NCBI GenBank assembly: GCA_030737835.1
Contig: CM060853.1
Coordinates: 16,364,895 to 16,428,894 of the forward strand
Direction: 5' to 3'
DNA from: Acorus gramineus
Taxonomy: Eukaryota; Streptophyta; Magnoliopsida; Acorales; Acoraceae
Length of the DNA stretch: 64,000 bases
The translations under genes and the position numbers were made by a program. A model generated the notes under the pieces. That model saw only the letters and a program-made list of their open reading frames with translations, did not search any database and had not been told where the DNA came from. This document shows, one piece after another, positions 1-11,410 of the stretch; position 1 is the stretch's first letter, and each line of letters begins with the position of its first letter.

Positions 1-303
1 TCTCATATAATTTTCCTGCAACTATAACCATGAAAATTAGGGAATTCTTCTGATAAATATACATATGTACCCCTTCATGCATAAGCCTCTAGCAGTTGAT
101 TTAGTAGGAATGATTCAATATGTCTTTTCATGTCTCTGTTCTTGTTCTTGTTCATCCTTTTCTTGTATTTCTTCATAACCTCCCAAAATTCTCTCATCTG
201 CGAATGTCAAAGAATATCTTGAAATATTTATCATCAATCGTTGTTCTCAATGCTTGAAAATGTTGATACAGATCGCTAGCTTCATAAAGTCTCACATATT
301 CAG

Positions 304-478
304 CAGAAGGAGACCCATCGATGGGTGGAAATACATGATAGAAGAGCTGGGCCCAAATGCCAAGAGGGGAAAGGGCGGTGTCCAGAGAATGCCTGCTTTA
401 GCTGATCCATCCACCCAACCATTTAAGGAGGACCAACCAGCAATCACAGCCGATCTTTCATCTTTCAGAGGGAGGTAA
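304..478 (+). CDS. terminal exon of an unrecognised plant gene (partial)
   Basis: An acceptor of the form CAGCAG (301-306) is followed by about 57 open codons ending in TAA at 476-478. The peptide is polar and contains WKYMIEELGPNAKRGKGG, then MPALADPSTQPF, and ends SSFRGR. The low-complexity AT-rich sequence before 300 looks intronic, and the exon has a more balanced composition, so I read it as the last coding exon of a plus-strand gene that begins outside the window. I do not recognise the family and assign no function. The CAGCAG acceptor would allow use of either AG, with a one-codon difference. An alternative is an open first exon from the ATG at 254, which I consider less likely because the 254-300 stretch reads like intron. 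Confidence 0.5.
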
Positions 479-1836
479 CTGTGCCATATATTGTTTTCAA
501 TGCTTACTGCACACTGAATTCATGACTACTGTATTTGTGGTTCTTACTATCAAGCGTTAACAAGTGTATCTGGATCTTATAATTCCTGGGTGATTCATGT
601 CTCGATGAAGCTGTTATTTGTCATCACCATTTATGATATCTACTGTGAAAGCTTAAACTTTATCAAATTTTTTGTCTCCAAACCTGCAACAGAGTAGTGT
701 TATTTTTAAACCAAAATTCTTGAGAAACGTGATTTAGAGAATGCGCAATTATTATTGATTGGTTAGTCATAATAGCATGACCATTCGATACCCTTGTTAG
801 GACATTTTCCCGCTTAAAATCATGCTTTCAAGTTCAATAGTTTTTTTTTTTTTTTTGGTTGGATGATGAAAATTTGCATTGATGTATAAATAAACATCCA
901 AGAACAGGTAGAAAAAACTCATAATACAAAAAAAGAAAATATCATATCACTGTCACTGCATGCCACTTTTTCATGTTGAGTATGATTTGAATTTTTTTTT
1001 AAGTGTATATTTGTTTAATAAATTATATATTTTTACAAAAAAAAACGTAAAATGCATATTCAAATGAATTGAACGCCTGCTTGCACACCCACACATATAC
1101 ATTGTGTTATTATGTGAATGTATATATTTTGTTAGATGATACGACATTAGTAAGAATGACTGTAGAATTGTCCTTAGTGTAACAGGCCTGTAGAAGGATC
1201 CTCTATTCAGCGCATTGGAGTCCTCAATCATTTAGTAAATAGATACCATTTTGTCATAGTATGCCCTCTCTGATCATTATATTCATTATCTTGATCTCAA
1301 TTATCATCATGAACCGGTCATAGCATAAAGATTATGGTTACAATTTCTGATACCAATTATAGAAGGGTTGGAATAAATCCATTTTCCATCCATCCACCTC
1401 AACTTATGATCAGATGTTAGTTATACAAATAATAAAGATATAAAAATAATGATAAACAAATATTTTAAAAAGGAAAATGTTAGGTTCAGGCTTGTGCAGT
1501 TCGCACATATTTTGATTTTTTAAAAAATAATAAAAATTATCGGTATATATACTTTTATTAAAAGTTTATGTGAATGAATATATTTACCAAAAAAAAAAAA
1601 TGTGAAATTCTAAAGAGATGCATCTCCCTTTTGTTTGAGATCACATATATATGAAATTTTTTATATTTTTAAAATGCATATATCTTCTAAATAAGTGTAT
1701 ATAGATGTTTCCTGGGATTGGATGCATCAAAACTCACATTAGAAATGTAATGATTAAACCATTTTATTTTCTGGCCGCTAAGAATCTTCAACACATCACT
1801 ATAAGAACAAGATTATATTGATGTTTTATTGATAAG
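479..1836. other. intergenic, AT-rich; 3' flank of the preceding gene
   Basis: No coding exon or recognisable element is visible. The first part is presumably the 3' UTR of the gene ending at 478. There is a poly-T run at about 841-856 and scattered A/T tracts. The short reading frame on the minus strand near 971-1231 is low-complexity and not credible as a gene. Confidence 0.5.
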
Positions 1837-2564
1837 TAGGGGTGCAACTTGGGTGAGTTGAATCCAATCCGACTCAACCCGGTTCATGGATGGGTTTGGG
1901 TTGAGGTTTTTCTCTGTCGGGTTCAACCGGACCTGAACCCGAACTAACCCGAACCCAATTCGGGTCGGGTTCAGGTTGGGGGGTCGGGTTAGGCGGGCTC
2001 AACCCGAACCCAACCCCCAATGCAAGTTAATATAAATGTTATGCTGCCACAACATACCTACATTTCACTAAACCCTAAAAACCCAAATTACATATTGTTT
2101 GATTTTTTTTTGTTTGTCTTTGTGTAGACTTATTGTGTATGTACGTAGTAAAAACTGATTTGAACATTGAAGGTGAAGGGTTTTTTTAACAAGTGGTGAA
2201 TGCTTTTTTATATATTTTTATTGAAAAGCGACGAAGCTATGTTTAGTTTAATTAAAATTTAGAATATGTATTCATAAACTATTTGGATTTTGTAAGTTTT
2301 TTTTGTGGTGAATATACATTTAATTAATTAGAGTTTATTGTGTTGTTTATTAAATAATTTTTATGATATTTTAAGTATTAAATCTGAGCCTGACCCGAGC
2401 CCGAATTTAACCCGAACCTGACCCAAACCTGCGGGTTGAGGTCGGGTTAAGGTTCGGGTTGAACCCTTAGAATTGAGGTCGAGTTCGGGCTCAAGTTCAG
2501 GTTAGGCTCTATGCAATGTGGGTTAAAATCGAACCCGACCCAATCCGTTTGAGTTGCGCCTTTA
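1837..2564. mobile_element. hAT-type MITE with 8-bp target duplication
   Basis: The ends are inverted repeats: TAGGGGTGCAACT on the left, and TAAAGGCGCAACT when the right end is reverse-complemented (10 of 13 match). Both sides are flanked by the identical 8-mer TTGATAAG (1829-1836 and 2565-2572). An 8-bp duplication with a TAGGG-type end is the hallmark of the hAT superfamily. The 728-bp body has no coding capacity. Both ends are made of degenerate CGGGTT/AACCCG units facing each other around an AT-rich centre, so the element can fold. It is non-autonomous. A more decayed relative lies at 11999-12574. Confidence 0.85.
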
Positions 2565-2588
2565 TTGATAAGCTGTGAATGAACTCCT

Positions 2589-3621
2589 TGCCCACGAACT
2601 ATTACTAATTAAAGTGTACTGTGCGAAATGGAGGAGGGAAGAGTAAGTATTGTGCGTCCTCTGTGGTGACGCTCTGAGGCAGTCACTCATTTTTTATGCC
2701 AATGCTGGAACACACAGGCGTTGTGGCAGGAAGTAGGGGCAACAACTCTCGTTTATAAACGAATCGAGCCGAACTGAGCTCATGAGCCTATCGTTCTTCT
2801 TCATTTTAGGGTTTTTAAGGATCGAAAATAAAATTTTAGCATAAATGAACCAAGTTCATGAACCTAAACGAGCATAGTTTTATATTAATTTAATATTTTA
2901 ATTTTATAAAGGAGTTTAATCAAATTTCAACTAAGTTTTTTATAACACAACGAGTCGAATTTGAATACAAAATGAAACTCGATCCAGGTTCCGAGTCTAA
3001 CCGAGCTTTAAAAATTGTTCAAGCTCGCTCATTTGTCTAATCGAACGAGTGAACGAGCTCAAATAGAGTCGAGCCTGAGCCGAACCCGAGCGGCTTGGTT
3101 CATTTACCAGCCCTCAACTTCGCTTGCGTTTTTTTTCTCCCTTGCAGAGACATGGACGGCCGGCGGGGACCTGTGCTCAAGATCAGCGCGTGGTCACTCA
3201 AAGATCATTGCTTGCTCGGTTATCTTGGTGGACACTTGGGTGGTTTGGCGCTAGAGAAATGATGCTGTCTTCAAGGGTGCAGGGTGTATGTCAAGAACAT
3301 GTGAGATCACACTGCATTGCTTATTCGTGATTGGGCACAGGTATTGGTGGGTGTTCAAGGTGTGCTCGGTGTTATTGAGATTGTCACTTAGTCAATGTTG
3401 TTTGATTTGATTTGGGGCCGGACTGGCGGCGAGTCGATGTCCTATCTACTCTCATGCGTCGCCCCCATCCGTTACCTTGTTTTCTTCTTGCTCCCTATTT
3501 TCCTTCTCGCTTGCTCTGAATCCTCTCATCTTTAATTTAGATCTATATAGTGCGCTCACTTTTTTCGTAATGAAATCAATTGGTAGCATGCGTCTATCTT
3601 TTAAAAAAAAAATAACATGCT
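2589..3621 (+). mobile_element. 5'-truncated LINE (zf-RVT end of ORF2), interrupted
   Basis: The plus-strand translation shows CVLCGDA, then after a frameshift EAVTHFLCQCWNTQALW, which resembles the C-terminal zinc-finger-like domain (zf-RVT) of plant LINE reverse transcriptases. After the nested insert at 2734-3116 it resumes with a WVVWR-stop-RNDAVFKG segment. An A-rich tail lies at about 3603-3613. The 13-mer TGAATGAACTCCT occurs at 2576-2588 and again at 3622-3634, a typical LINE target duplication. Stops and frameshifts show it is dead. The family is inferred from the motifs, since no complete reverse transcriptase remains. Confidence 0.72.
2734..3116. mobile_element. hAT-like remnant nested in the LINE
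   Basis: It starts TAGGGGCAAC and ends in ACCAGCCCTCA, so both outer ends read TAGGG/TGAGGG inward. GAGCCGAAC/GCTCGG-type repeat units sit at each end around an AT-rich middle. It splits the LINE zf-RVT coding remnant. I could not find a matching 8-bp duplication, so the exact ends are uncertain. Confidence 0.5.
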
Positions 3622-3690
3622 TGAATGAACTCCTATTAAACAAATATTTAATTGAAATTATTTATCATATTTATTTTTATAATTTAATAA

Positions 3691-4350
3691 AGGGAAAAAT
3701 CTGACTAACCCTTTGTAAACTACCTGAAATCTATATAACCTCATAATTTTTCCTAAAGTTAATATAACCCTGAAAACACCTATGTAATTCTAAATAACCA
3801 CATGAATTAAATTTTCGTTGACATATGAGAAATACATTACGAATATTCCATTTTGTTAACCTTGACAAAAAACATAGAAAACCAAAAATCCCATATAATT
3901 TGTTAAAAATACGAAAAATCTTCTGTATAGGAAGACTTTACTCATGTGGATATATTAGAAAATCTTATCTAAATAGATAAAATCGTCATTTATAAATGCC
4001 TTTTTGTATTTTTAAAGCGTTGTATGAAGTTTTTGGTTAACTATGTTTTCAACCAAGGTTAACCAGATAATATATTTGCAGAATAATCATAATCTGTTAA
4101 TAAAAATGGTTTTTTATTTTTAAGTCCCGATGAACCATAAGATTTAGTTATCGATCCCCCACTTCTTCATATTTTGATTTTAGTCCCTAAATTTAAAGAA
4201 TATGTTCTGGGATAGGTCCCTAAGAACCCTAATAAAAATTAACTTAGTGGGCTATTTGGATTTACATGTGTTTTCAGGGGGTTATATGGACTTTAGAAAA
4301 AATAAGTTTTTAGTGTGGAAACTTAACAAGGGTTAGACGGGTGTTATGAA
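3691..4350. repeat. fold-back MITE, family FB1, copy 1
   Basis: The left arm begins AGGGAAAAAT followed by an ACCCTTTGTAAACTACCTG stretch and repeated TATATAACC units. The right arm carries the reverse complement (GGGTTATATGGACTTTAG and related). The arms are more than 150 bp and diverged. Related copies are at 41124-41637, 44108-44634 and 45923-46400. A different segment at about 4112-4230, related to family FB2, appears to be inserted in this copy. Confidence 0.65.
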
Positions 4351-4429
4351 TCTAATTATATAAGAGTAGATTAATTTTTTGTGTTTTTAAAATTGTGAAA
4401 TAAATTTTTTTAAGACATAATTTAAAAAA

Positions 4430-4768
4430 GGGATTTTTATTTTTAAGTCCATATAAACATACTTATTTAGGGATCGATCCTTCCATTCTTCATATTTCTT
4501 TTCAAGTCTCCATATTCAAATGTCTATTTGGTTTTTAGTCTATCCGTCAAACATCCGTCCATACTCCGTTAATTTGTGAAATATGATTTATTTTTAAGTC
4601 CCTGCAAACTATGTTATTTAGTTATTAGTCCCTCCTTTCTTCATATTTTTTACAAGGACTGATCACTAAATAACATAGTTTACAGGGATTTAAAAAAAAA
4701 TATGAAGAAGTGAGGGACCGATCCTTAAATAGACATGTTTACAGGACTTAAAATTAAAAATCTATTTA
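4430..4768. repeat. fold-back MITE, family FB2, copy 1
   Basis: It begins GGGATTTTTATTTTTAAGTC and ends with the inverted equivalent (GGACTTAAAATTAAAAATC). Internal words such as AGTCCCT, GGGATCGATCC and CTTCTTCATATTT recur in both orientations, so most of the element can form one hairpin. A very similar left half is at 37307-37545. Confidence 0.65.
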
Positions 4769-5149
4769 AAAAGAATGGAAATTTTTTTTTTGTCATTTTT
4801 CCTTGGTTAGCTTGTTGACTTTTGAAAATAGGTAAAATGACAAAATACAGATTTGCCCTTTATTAAAAATAGATCTCATTAACCCAAATCCCCCTTTTTT
4901 CTCTTATTAATATTTCACATTAATTTGAATTTGCCTATTTTAAAATTTGCTTGTTTTGAAAAATATATCCCACTTTAAAATTTGCCTATTTCAAAATTTG
5001 AATTTTGAAATTCTTATGAATTTTATACCAAAACTTACCTAACTTACACAAAAAATACTTAAAATTGTTTTTCATCAAAATTACACCAAAACTTACCTAA
5101 ATTATACCAAAATTACCTAAATAATACAAAAAAAATGTTTCAGTTATTT

Positions 5150-6250
5150 TTTTATGATTATACCTGTTACATAATATAATGTAGCAGAGTAACAGTAAAT
5201 TTAATGTAGCAGAGTAATCTATAACAATGACTATTTGCTCTTCAAATAAAAATAAAAAAAAAAATTGTTCTTAAATTGTCATGTAAAAATGTAACACTTC
5301 CACAACAATACACCTATAGTTAACTGTTACATTTACAAATATATAAATCATTACATGTATGCGATTGACTGTTACATTTACAAATATAACAAATACAAAT
5401 CATTATGTATATGCGATTGAATGTTACATTTACGAATGTAACGAAAATATACATTTACGAATGACTATTACACTTACAACTGCAGCATATACAAATTATT
5501 ATATATGCGACTGACTGTTACATTTACAAATGTAACACTGTTAAGAAAATGACTACTTATGTTGTAAAGAAATGTAACACTGTTAAGAAAATGACTACTT
5601 ATATTGTAAAGAATGTAGTAGTATCATCAATTCAAGCAACCACATATAAAATGTAACAGTATCTAGTGTTACATTTAGATATTGATACAAACAAATCAAA
5701 ACTGTGTAAAATGACATTCAATCCATGAATAATATTCTTCTTTAAGCATTTATAACAAAAAAATATAACACAATTCAATTATAAATTCAATAATGACCAA
5801 CCTAATCGGATAGACATTGATGTGAGATCCAAATCGAAAAAAAAAACCAGCTTTCGTGCCTTCCAAGACCTCAAAAAGTATAAATTTGGATCTGCTCTCA
5901 CGTGTTCTTCAATAAACAAAATCGAATCCAATATTCAAACTTTGGTTAAAATTGCTGATCAATTATCATAATCGAATAATGGTGAAAAAACAGAGGATCT
6001 GATCCCACCTGTTCTTCATAAAAAAAATTGGTTTAGAATTCATTAATGTTACATTTACCTAAATGTTTTACATTCCATGCACATGTGTTCGACTATTACA
6101 TTTATAAATGTAACAAAAATAACATAGATTTAAAAAATGACTATTTACATTGTCAATAATGTAACAGTAACATCATACAAACTATCCATATATAAAATGT
6201 AACAGTATCAAGTGTTACATTTAAGATATCGAAACAAAAACAAATCAAAC
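5150..6250. repeat. TGTTACA-rich tandem and palindromic block
   Basis: The palindrome TGTTACATTTACAAATGTAA and close variants occur repeatedly. A 42-bp unit starting TGTAACACTGTTAAG is tandem at 5531-5572 and 5573-5613. A longer unit is duplicated about 549 bp apart: 5647 onward (AAAATGTAACAGTATCTAGT) and 6196 onward (AAAATGTAACAGTATCAAGT). The homology continues for roughly 180 bp. There is no coding capacity. This is probably the expanded interior of a MITE. Confidence 0.6.
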
Positions 6251-7560
6251 TGTAAAAAATGAAATTCAATACATAAAAAAAATTCGTGTTTAAATTTAAA
6301 ACAATAAACAAAATATAACTCGATTACGAATCTAATAATATCAAACCTGATTCGAGAGACATTAAGGTGATATCCAAATAAAAAAAAAAGGTTATTTTGG
6401 ACATCGATGGTTGTGGGACTAGTCTTTCTCCAAGGACACATATTTAGGAGAATCTGAATTTCTTTACTAGGAGTAGGAGGAGGATGGTAAGCTTGGCTTA
6501 CCGAGATGTAAGTCTAGATACTTTATTAGAGTGAAAAAGTGACCTCGCACTAACGTCAAAGTGGAGTCGAACGTCTAGCCTTATTCGTAACATTTCCTGA
6601 ATGGGAAAAGGGGGAGCTATACACGGTTAATCTGTTAAGAAGATCTTTATTAATATTTTTTTATTATTTGTTTAGATCTCATTCAAAAAAAATAATAATA
6701 ATTTAGTTGAGATATACATATATATGTGTGTATCAATAGTGATGCTCAGGAAATACAGGAATTATTGATACTCTACGATTCTTAAAATAAAATCTTAAGA
6801 TGGTTATAAATAAATAATATAATAGATAATGTTTTATTGTTATCTCATATAAACTATGATGGAGTTTGTGAGTTGGGGGTATAAAAAAATATTATTGTTA
6901 ATAAAATGGTTTTAATTTTCGTTGTCGTCTTTCCGGTTTTCAGGCGTATTAATGATTAAGACAATTTATTTCGGTGGTGTAAAATGTAAATTTTTTTTTT
7001 TTATCGAATATTACCCGTACAACGATTATGATTCACTCTTACCACATGCTGACTGTGCACGAATTTCGAGGCGTGCGTTAATCACGACTAAATAAACACA
7101 GCTGTGATGCGGTCTCCCCCCAGTATGTCGCGCATCTCTAGGCATTAAATATTCCGAAATACAAACCCGAGTAAAAGAAAGTGTGTTATAAAAAATAAAA
7201 ATAAAAATAAAATGATAAAAGAAAAGAACGAATGGGACGGCCAGACAAGGGGAGGCACGCATCTCTAGGCAAATATGGATAGAGTCCCGTCACCGATCTC
7301 GAGGTGGCCAAGGTGCAAACACGAGTGTCTTTTTTTCGTCTCCCCTGTTTTTTTTTTTTTTTTTAATTATTCTTTAGTGTTCTCTGTCCGTATCTCGAGG
7401 TCTCCGCATCCCGAGATCCAGAACCATCGTTCGCGACGATTGAAAAAAAAAAAAAAAAATCCGATTCGTCGGTGCGACCTGATACGTAACGGTTGAGGAG
7501 ATCCGGTCTTTTCGAATATGTGCTTCGAATTCATGAATAGAACGAACAGAGCTTCTCAAC
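6251..7560 (+). promoter_or_regulatory. upstream region and probable 5' UTR of the AP2 gene
   Basis: There is no gene here. From about 7020 the composition shifts to a higher GC and CpG content, with poly-T/poly-A tracts at 7349-7364 and 7443-7459, as expected near a plant transcription start. No single TATA box or start site can be picked with confidence. Confidence 0.35.
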
Positions 7561-10500
7561 ATGGCATCAATGGCTTCTGCAGGTGAAGACACGCTGGAAG
7601 GTCAGTCAATTTTCCAATTGAAGTCCCTCTCATCGTTCACTGATGCATCCACTCAACACGGACTTATCGAATTGACGCAGATCTTTCGCCGTCGGTGATG
7701 GAGGAGTCCTCGTCGCAGCAGCCCGTTTGCGCCGTGCCTTTGGACTCGCAGCCGAGCCACGCGAGGATCGGAGAGATCGAGCGGGAGCTGCTCCGCATCA
7801 AGAGGAACTCGGCGGAGCAGTCGCGGGAGTTGGCGGATCTCCGGGCGCTGGTCGTCGACATGGGGAGGAAGTACGACCGGCTCGCGTCGTCGGTGAGGAA
7901 GGGCCGGGAGGAGGTCTCCACGTGTAGGTCGATAAGCCGCCGGAGTTCGGATGCGCAACTAGGTTTGTCAAATTTGACATCGATGGATTGGATGAATGAA
8001 CATGCTATAAATATTAGGTTGAGTTCAATTGGATTGGTCCCTTTTGTAGATTATAAGCTATTATTGGCAATTAAGGTGATTCGGTGACCAAACTTACTAT
8101 GACATATGGGTTTTTTTTTTTGTAAATTGGAGTAACTGTACTTCGGAAACATGAATGTGAATTTTGGAAGCAGTAGATGTAGAGCACAGTTGCTGAGCAT
8201 ATATATTATGTTTGCTAGAAATGGTTTTGTTTGCAAACTAGTGAGATGAGTAATTTTAGAATAGTTTTGGGGGTGACGTGGTATTCTGTGAATTTATTGT
8301 ACTATAAGAGCTGCTGGAACTTTGAATCTACTTGGGGTCATTTTATTTTATTTTCTTTATCATTGCACTTTTCTTTCCCTACTCATTTTTGTTGCAGTTT
8401 ATCATTGAGTTAATGTTTGTGTGAGCTTGGTAAACACCAAATTCATTGTAATAAATTGTAGAAGTGATAGTGATGAGATACTATTTGGAGTGGTTGATTT
8501 TGATTTTGATGAGATACTAGCATGGAGTGTTTGATTTTGATGAGATATTAAGTTATTGGCATACATGTATTTTTAAGTTGATTAGAAGTGATAGTGATGG
8601 GTGATTCTATTTGGAAGTGTGATTAATTGGTTATAAGCATTAAGCAATGCCAGTTATATTTCTGATGTGGACTGTAAGGAAGAGAGCTATGTAATAGGAT
8701 AGGACATAAGAAAGAGGTTACTGGTTCCTCTGCGCTGGAAGGACATAGGAATATCACATTTTGGGGTGTGTGTGTCATACATGTAGATAATTTATAATAA
8801 GAATATCATCCTTATTTAAGCAATTTAGGGCCCTAATTATACTGCATCATTTTTTTTGTAAAATTAGAACCATCTGCATGAGTCAGAACATCAAAATATA
8901 TTGCATCATGGGTTTTGTAAGATTATGACACATCATTCATGGTGAATTGCAGTGCTTCTGATTTTGTATCTTGCTTTGATCCTTGTAAGATTTTCCAATC
9001 ATTTTATTTGTCCGTGATTCCATTAAAGAGGATAAAGATGTGTTTATACATCTTTGATTGGTTCAAAATCAACGAAACATACGTTTCCTGAAACATGAGC
9101 TTCACAATCATCCACTAAACAATTTGCATGATAATCATGTTTTAGCACTTGAAATAAAGTGAGGTTCGATTTGTAATGGTTCTCTGATGTGTAGTTCACT
9201 AAAAATTACACGCTTTCAGCAGGGGGTCTGCATCCACATACCCTCCCACCCACCCATACATGCATAATGCGATTGACTTTTGCTAGGTTTTATCTATAAT
9301 TTTATCAGAGATTTCTATATCTTTCTGCATATCATGTCCATGTGCAAGAATGCTCACCATTGTTCATCCTGACTGATAACTTTTTTCTGCCAGGGAGCAA
9401 TGCTGTAGATTCTGCACATGAAGATTCCATCACAGAAGATTCTGCATCTGATGGCACCAAATATGACTCCGAAAATTATACTCTTTCCCCGGTTGATTCA
9501 AACAAAATAGTAAACCAGCAATTATCAAATGAAGGTTTCATACCCAACAGCACACAGAACTTTGGAAGGGCTGTTCCTGCCTATCCGACATCAAAATGGT
9601 TGGGCAAGCAGCAGGTGGTGACCAAATATTCCATACATGATGGTGCAGAAAACAGCCCGGAGAACACTGTTGCCGTTTCTGTCCCCAAGAAACTAGTCAT
9701 TCAACGGTCATCAAGTTATCATGGTGTTACACGGTGAGTAGAATGTGTTTCATTTTTTAGATTAATGTTATCTAATACTGTAGAGAAATAATGCAGATAT
9801 AGCCCTATAAGCCAGAGGACATACTTGGAATGTGGTAATAGAAATTATGAAGGTATAATAAGAATAAAGAATTTCGGTCCAGCTATGGATATCTCCATAT
9901 CTTCATTATGAATCACCAGCACAGGAGGAGATTTCTATTGTTTTAAAAATAGAACAACCACAATCATTTATTGTGGATTTTTCTGATATTCTCAAAGATC
10001 TATCATGCAGGCACAGATGGAGTGGGAAGTTTGAAGCACATCTTTGGGATAACACTTGTGAGAAGGAAGGCCGAAAACGCAAAGGGCGACAAGGTATTCA
10101 CCGTCTTCTCTATTTCACAGAAATATGTATACCTCCCCGATGTTATTCTTTGGTTGCAAACCTGAAATGAACCAGAAATATTTCACTAAACTTGGAGGAG
10201 CCTCACTTAGCCAGCCTTAGCAATAACATTTCTGTTTTCAAATGATCCATGTTTACTTCATTTCTTTTTCCTGATGGCTCTCCATTTACTATTGATAAAA
10301 GGTCACTTTCCTACATTTCATTTCATCTATTTGTTTGCAGAATTTTAAATATATTTTTAAAAAATTGATCTGTTCTCATTGAATTTTTTATTTCCGTCAT
10401 CTGGTGGCTGATGATTGGGGCTGGTGTCGGGCATGGTTATTGTGATTGCTTCAGTGTATCTGGGTAAGTAGGTTAAATCAAGAGTTGATTTTATGAGTTT

Positions 10501-11410
10501 GATGTTGCACGATACAGTGGTGTCTCTTACTTTGGTTTTAGGAACCCATTTTCAGGAAGCTATAGCTCAGAAGAAAAGGCTGCTAGAGCATATGACCTTG
10601 CAGCTCTCAAATACTGGGGCCCAAACCCAAGTACCAAGTTGAACTTCTCTGTGAGACCCTTTAACAATTTGATGCATCACTTGTTTTTGCCACTATTTAT
10701 GAAACCATAATGAGATAACTTTTACCCTTCCCATCGTATTGCTAAATCAACAGATATCTGACTATGAGAAAGACCTTGAGGAAATGAAGGGCATGACACA
10801 GGAGGAATATGTTGCATCCATAAGAAGGTGAGCTGGAAAAATCATTGACAGTCTCGATTTTACAAGACGCCGAGCTATAAATATGCTTTGGTTTCTCAAA
10901 TGGCAGGAAAAGTAGCTGTTTCTCGAGGGGAGCTTCTGTATACAGAGGAGTTACAAGGTTGATCTTGTTTTACATGAATAATTTTTTGTGTATATGACCC
11001 TCCTGATGTAGCTTATGTGGCTTCTATGTGATTGTTTTTTATCAGAACTTGACAGTTTTTTAACATAAACTGTGGTTGGGTCAGGCGACATAAAGATGGT
11101 CGATGGCAGGCTCGGATCGGAAGGATCGCTGGCAGCAAAGATCTCTACCTTGGAACATTCAGTAAGTGGCACATTTTACGAGTTTTCGTTCTTGGATATT
11201 CTCTAATGCCCCTTAACGGGAAAAAAGAAGACATTGGATAAAAACTGATTATGGCTTCCAGGTACTGAGGAAGAAGCAGCTGTAGCATATGACCTTGCTG
11301 CCATTCGATTAAGGGGAATAAATGCTGTAACAAATTTTGACATCAGCAACTACGCCGGTGAAATCCCCAAGGCATTACCAGGGCCCTGCAAATTAGAAGG
11401 CATGTTATGA
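7561..11410 (+). CDS. double AP2-domain transcription factor, ANT/AIL lineage
   Basis: Ten exons join in frame to 399 residues: 7561-7600, 7681-7962, 9394-9733, 10011-10093, 10455-10463, 10556-10650, 10754-10827, 10907-10957, 11085-11161, 11262-11410. All introns are GT-AG. AP2 repeat 1 (about residues 212-283) reads [20 protein letters not shown] then [15 protein letters not shown]. The extra residues before KGRQ are typical of the ANT lineage and absent from WRI1-type proteins. The inter-repeat linker has [10 protein letters not shown], and repeat 2 (about 315-380) has YRGVTR and [12 protein letters not shown]. Such proteins are nuclear DNA-binding regulators of growth and organ initiation. 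Unusual points are a charged coiled-coil-like N-terminus (about 45-92), YHGVTR where YRGVTR is usual, and a tail of only about 19 residues after repeat 2. Exons 1-2 rest on splice phase only. I do not assign an individual orthologue. Confidence 0.87.
8460..8640. repeat. imperfect tandem GTGATAGTGATGAGATACTA-type repeats in AP2 intron 2
   Basis: The words AGAAGTGATAGTGATG, TTGATTTTGATGAGATA and ATTTGGA recur three to four times within 180 bp of the 1.4-kb second intron. This looks like local slippage duplication. No coding or structural role is visible. Confidence 0.5.
10455..10463 (+). other. 9-bp micro-exon of the AP2 gene
   Basis: The sequence TGTATCTGG is flanked by TTCAG on the left and GTAAGTAGG on the right. 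Joined to exon 4 (ending CAA-G) and exon 6 (starting GA-AGC), it supplies residues V-Y-L plus part of G, completing the invariant GRQVYLG of the first AP2 repeat. Without it, VYL would be lost while the frame is kept. A 9-bp exon encoding VYL is known from ANT/WRI1-type genes in other plants, so this is an expected but easily missed exon. Confidence 0.9.

Noticed and set aside
5160-6250. Possible CRISPR-like array of TGTTACA repeats
   Set aside because: The spacing is irregular and the repeats are palindromic and grade into each other. In a plant nuclear context this is MITE or tandem-repeat material.
7653-7958. Minus-strand frames opposite AP2 exon 2
   Set aside because: They are shadows of the coiled-coil exon. 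Splice signals and phase support the plus strand.
10542-10555. Earlier AG acceptor (TTTTAG) for AP2 exon 6
   Set aside because: It shifts the frame and destroys [14 protein letters not shown]. The TTTTCAG at 10555 restores it.
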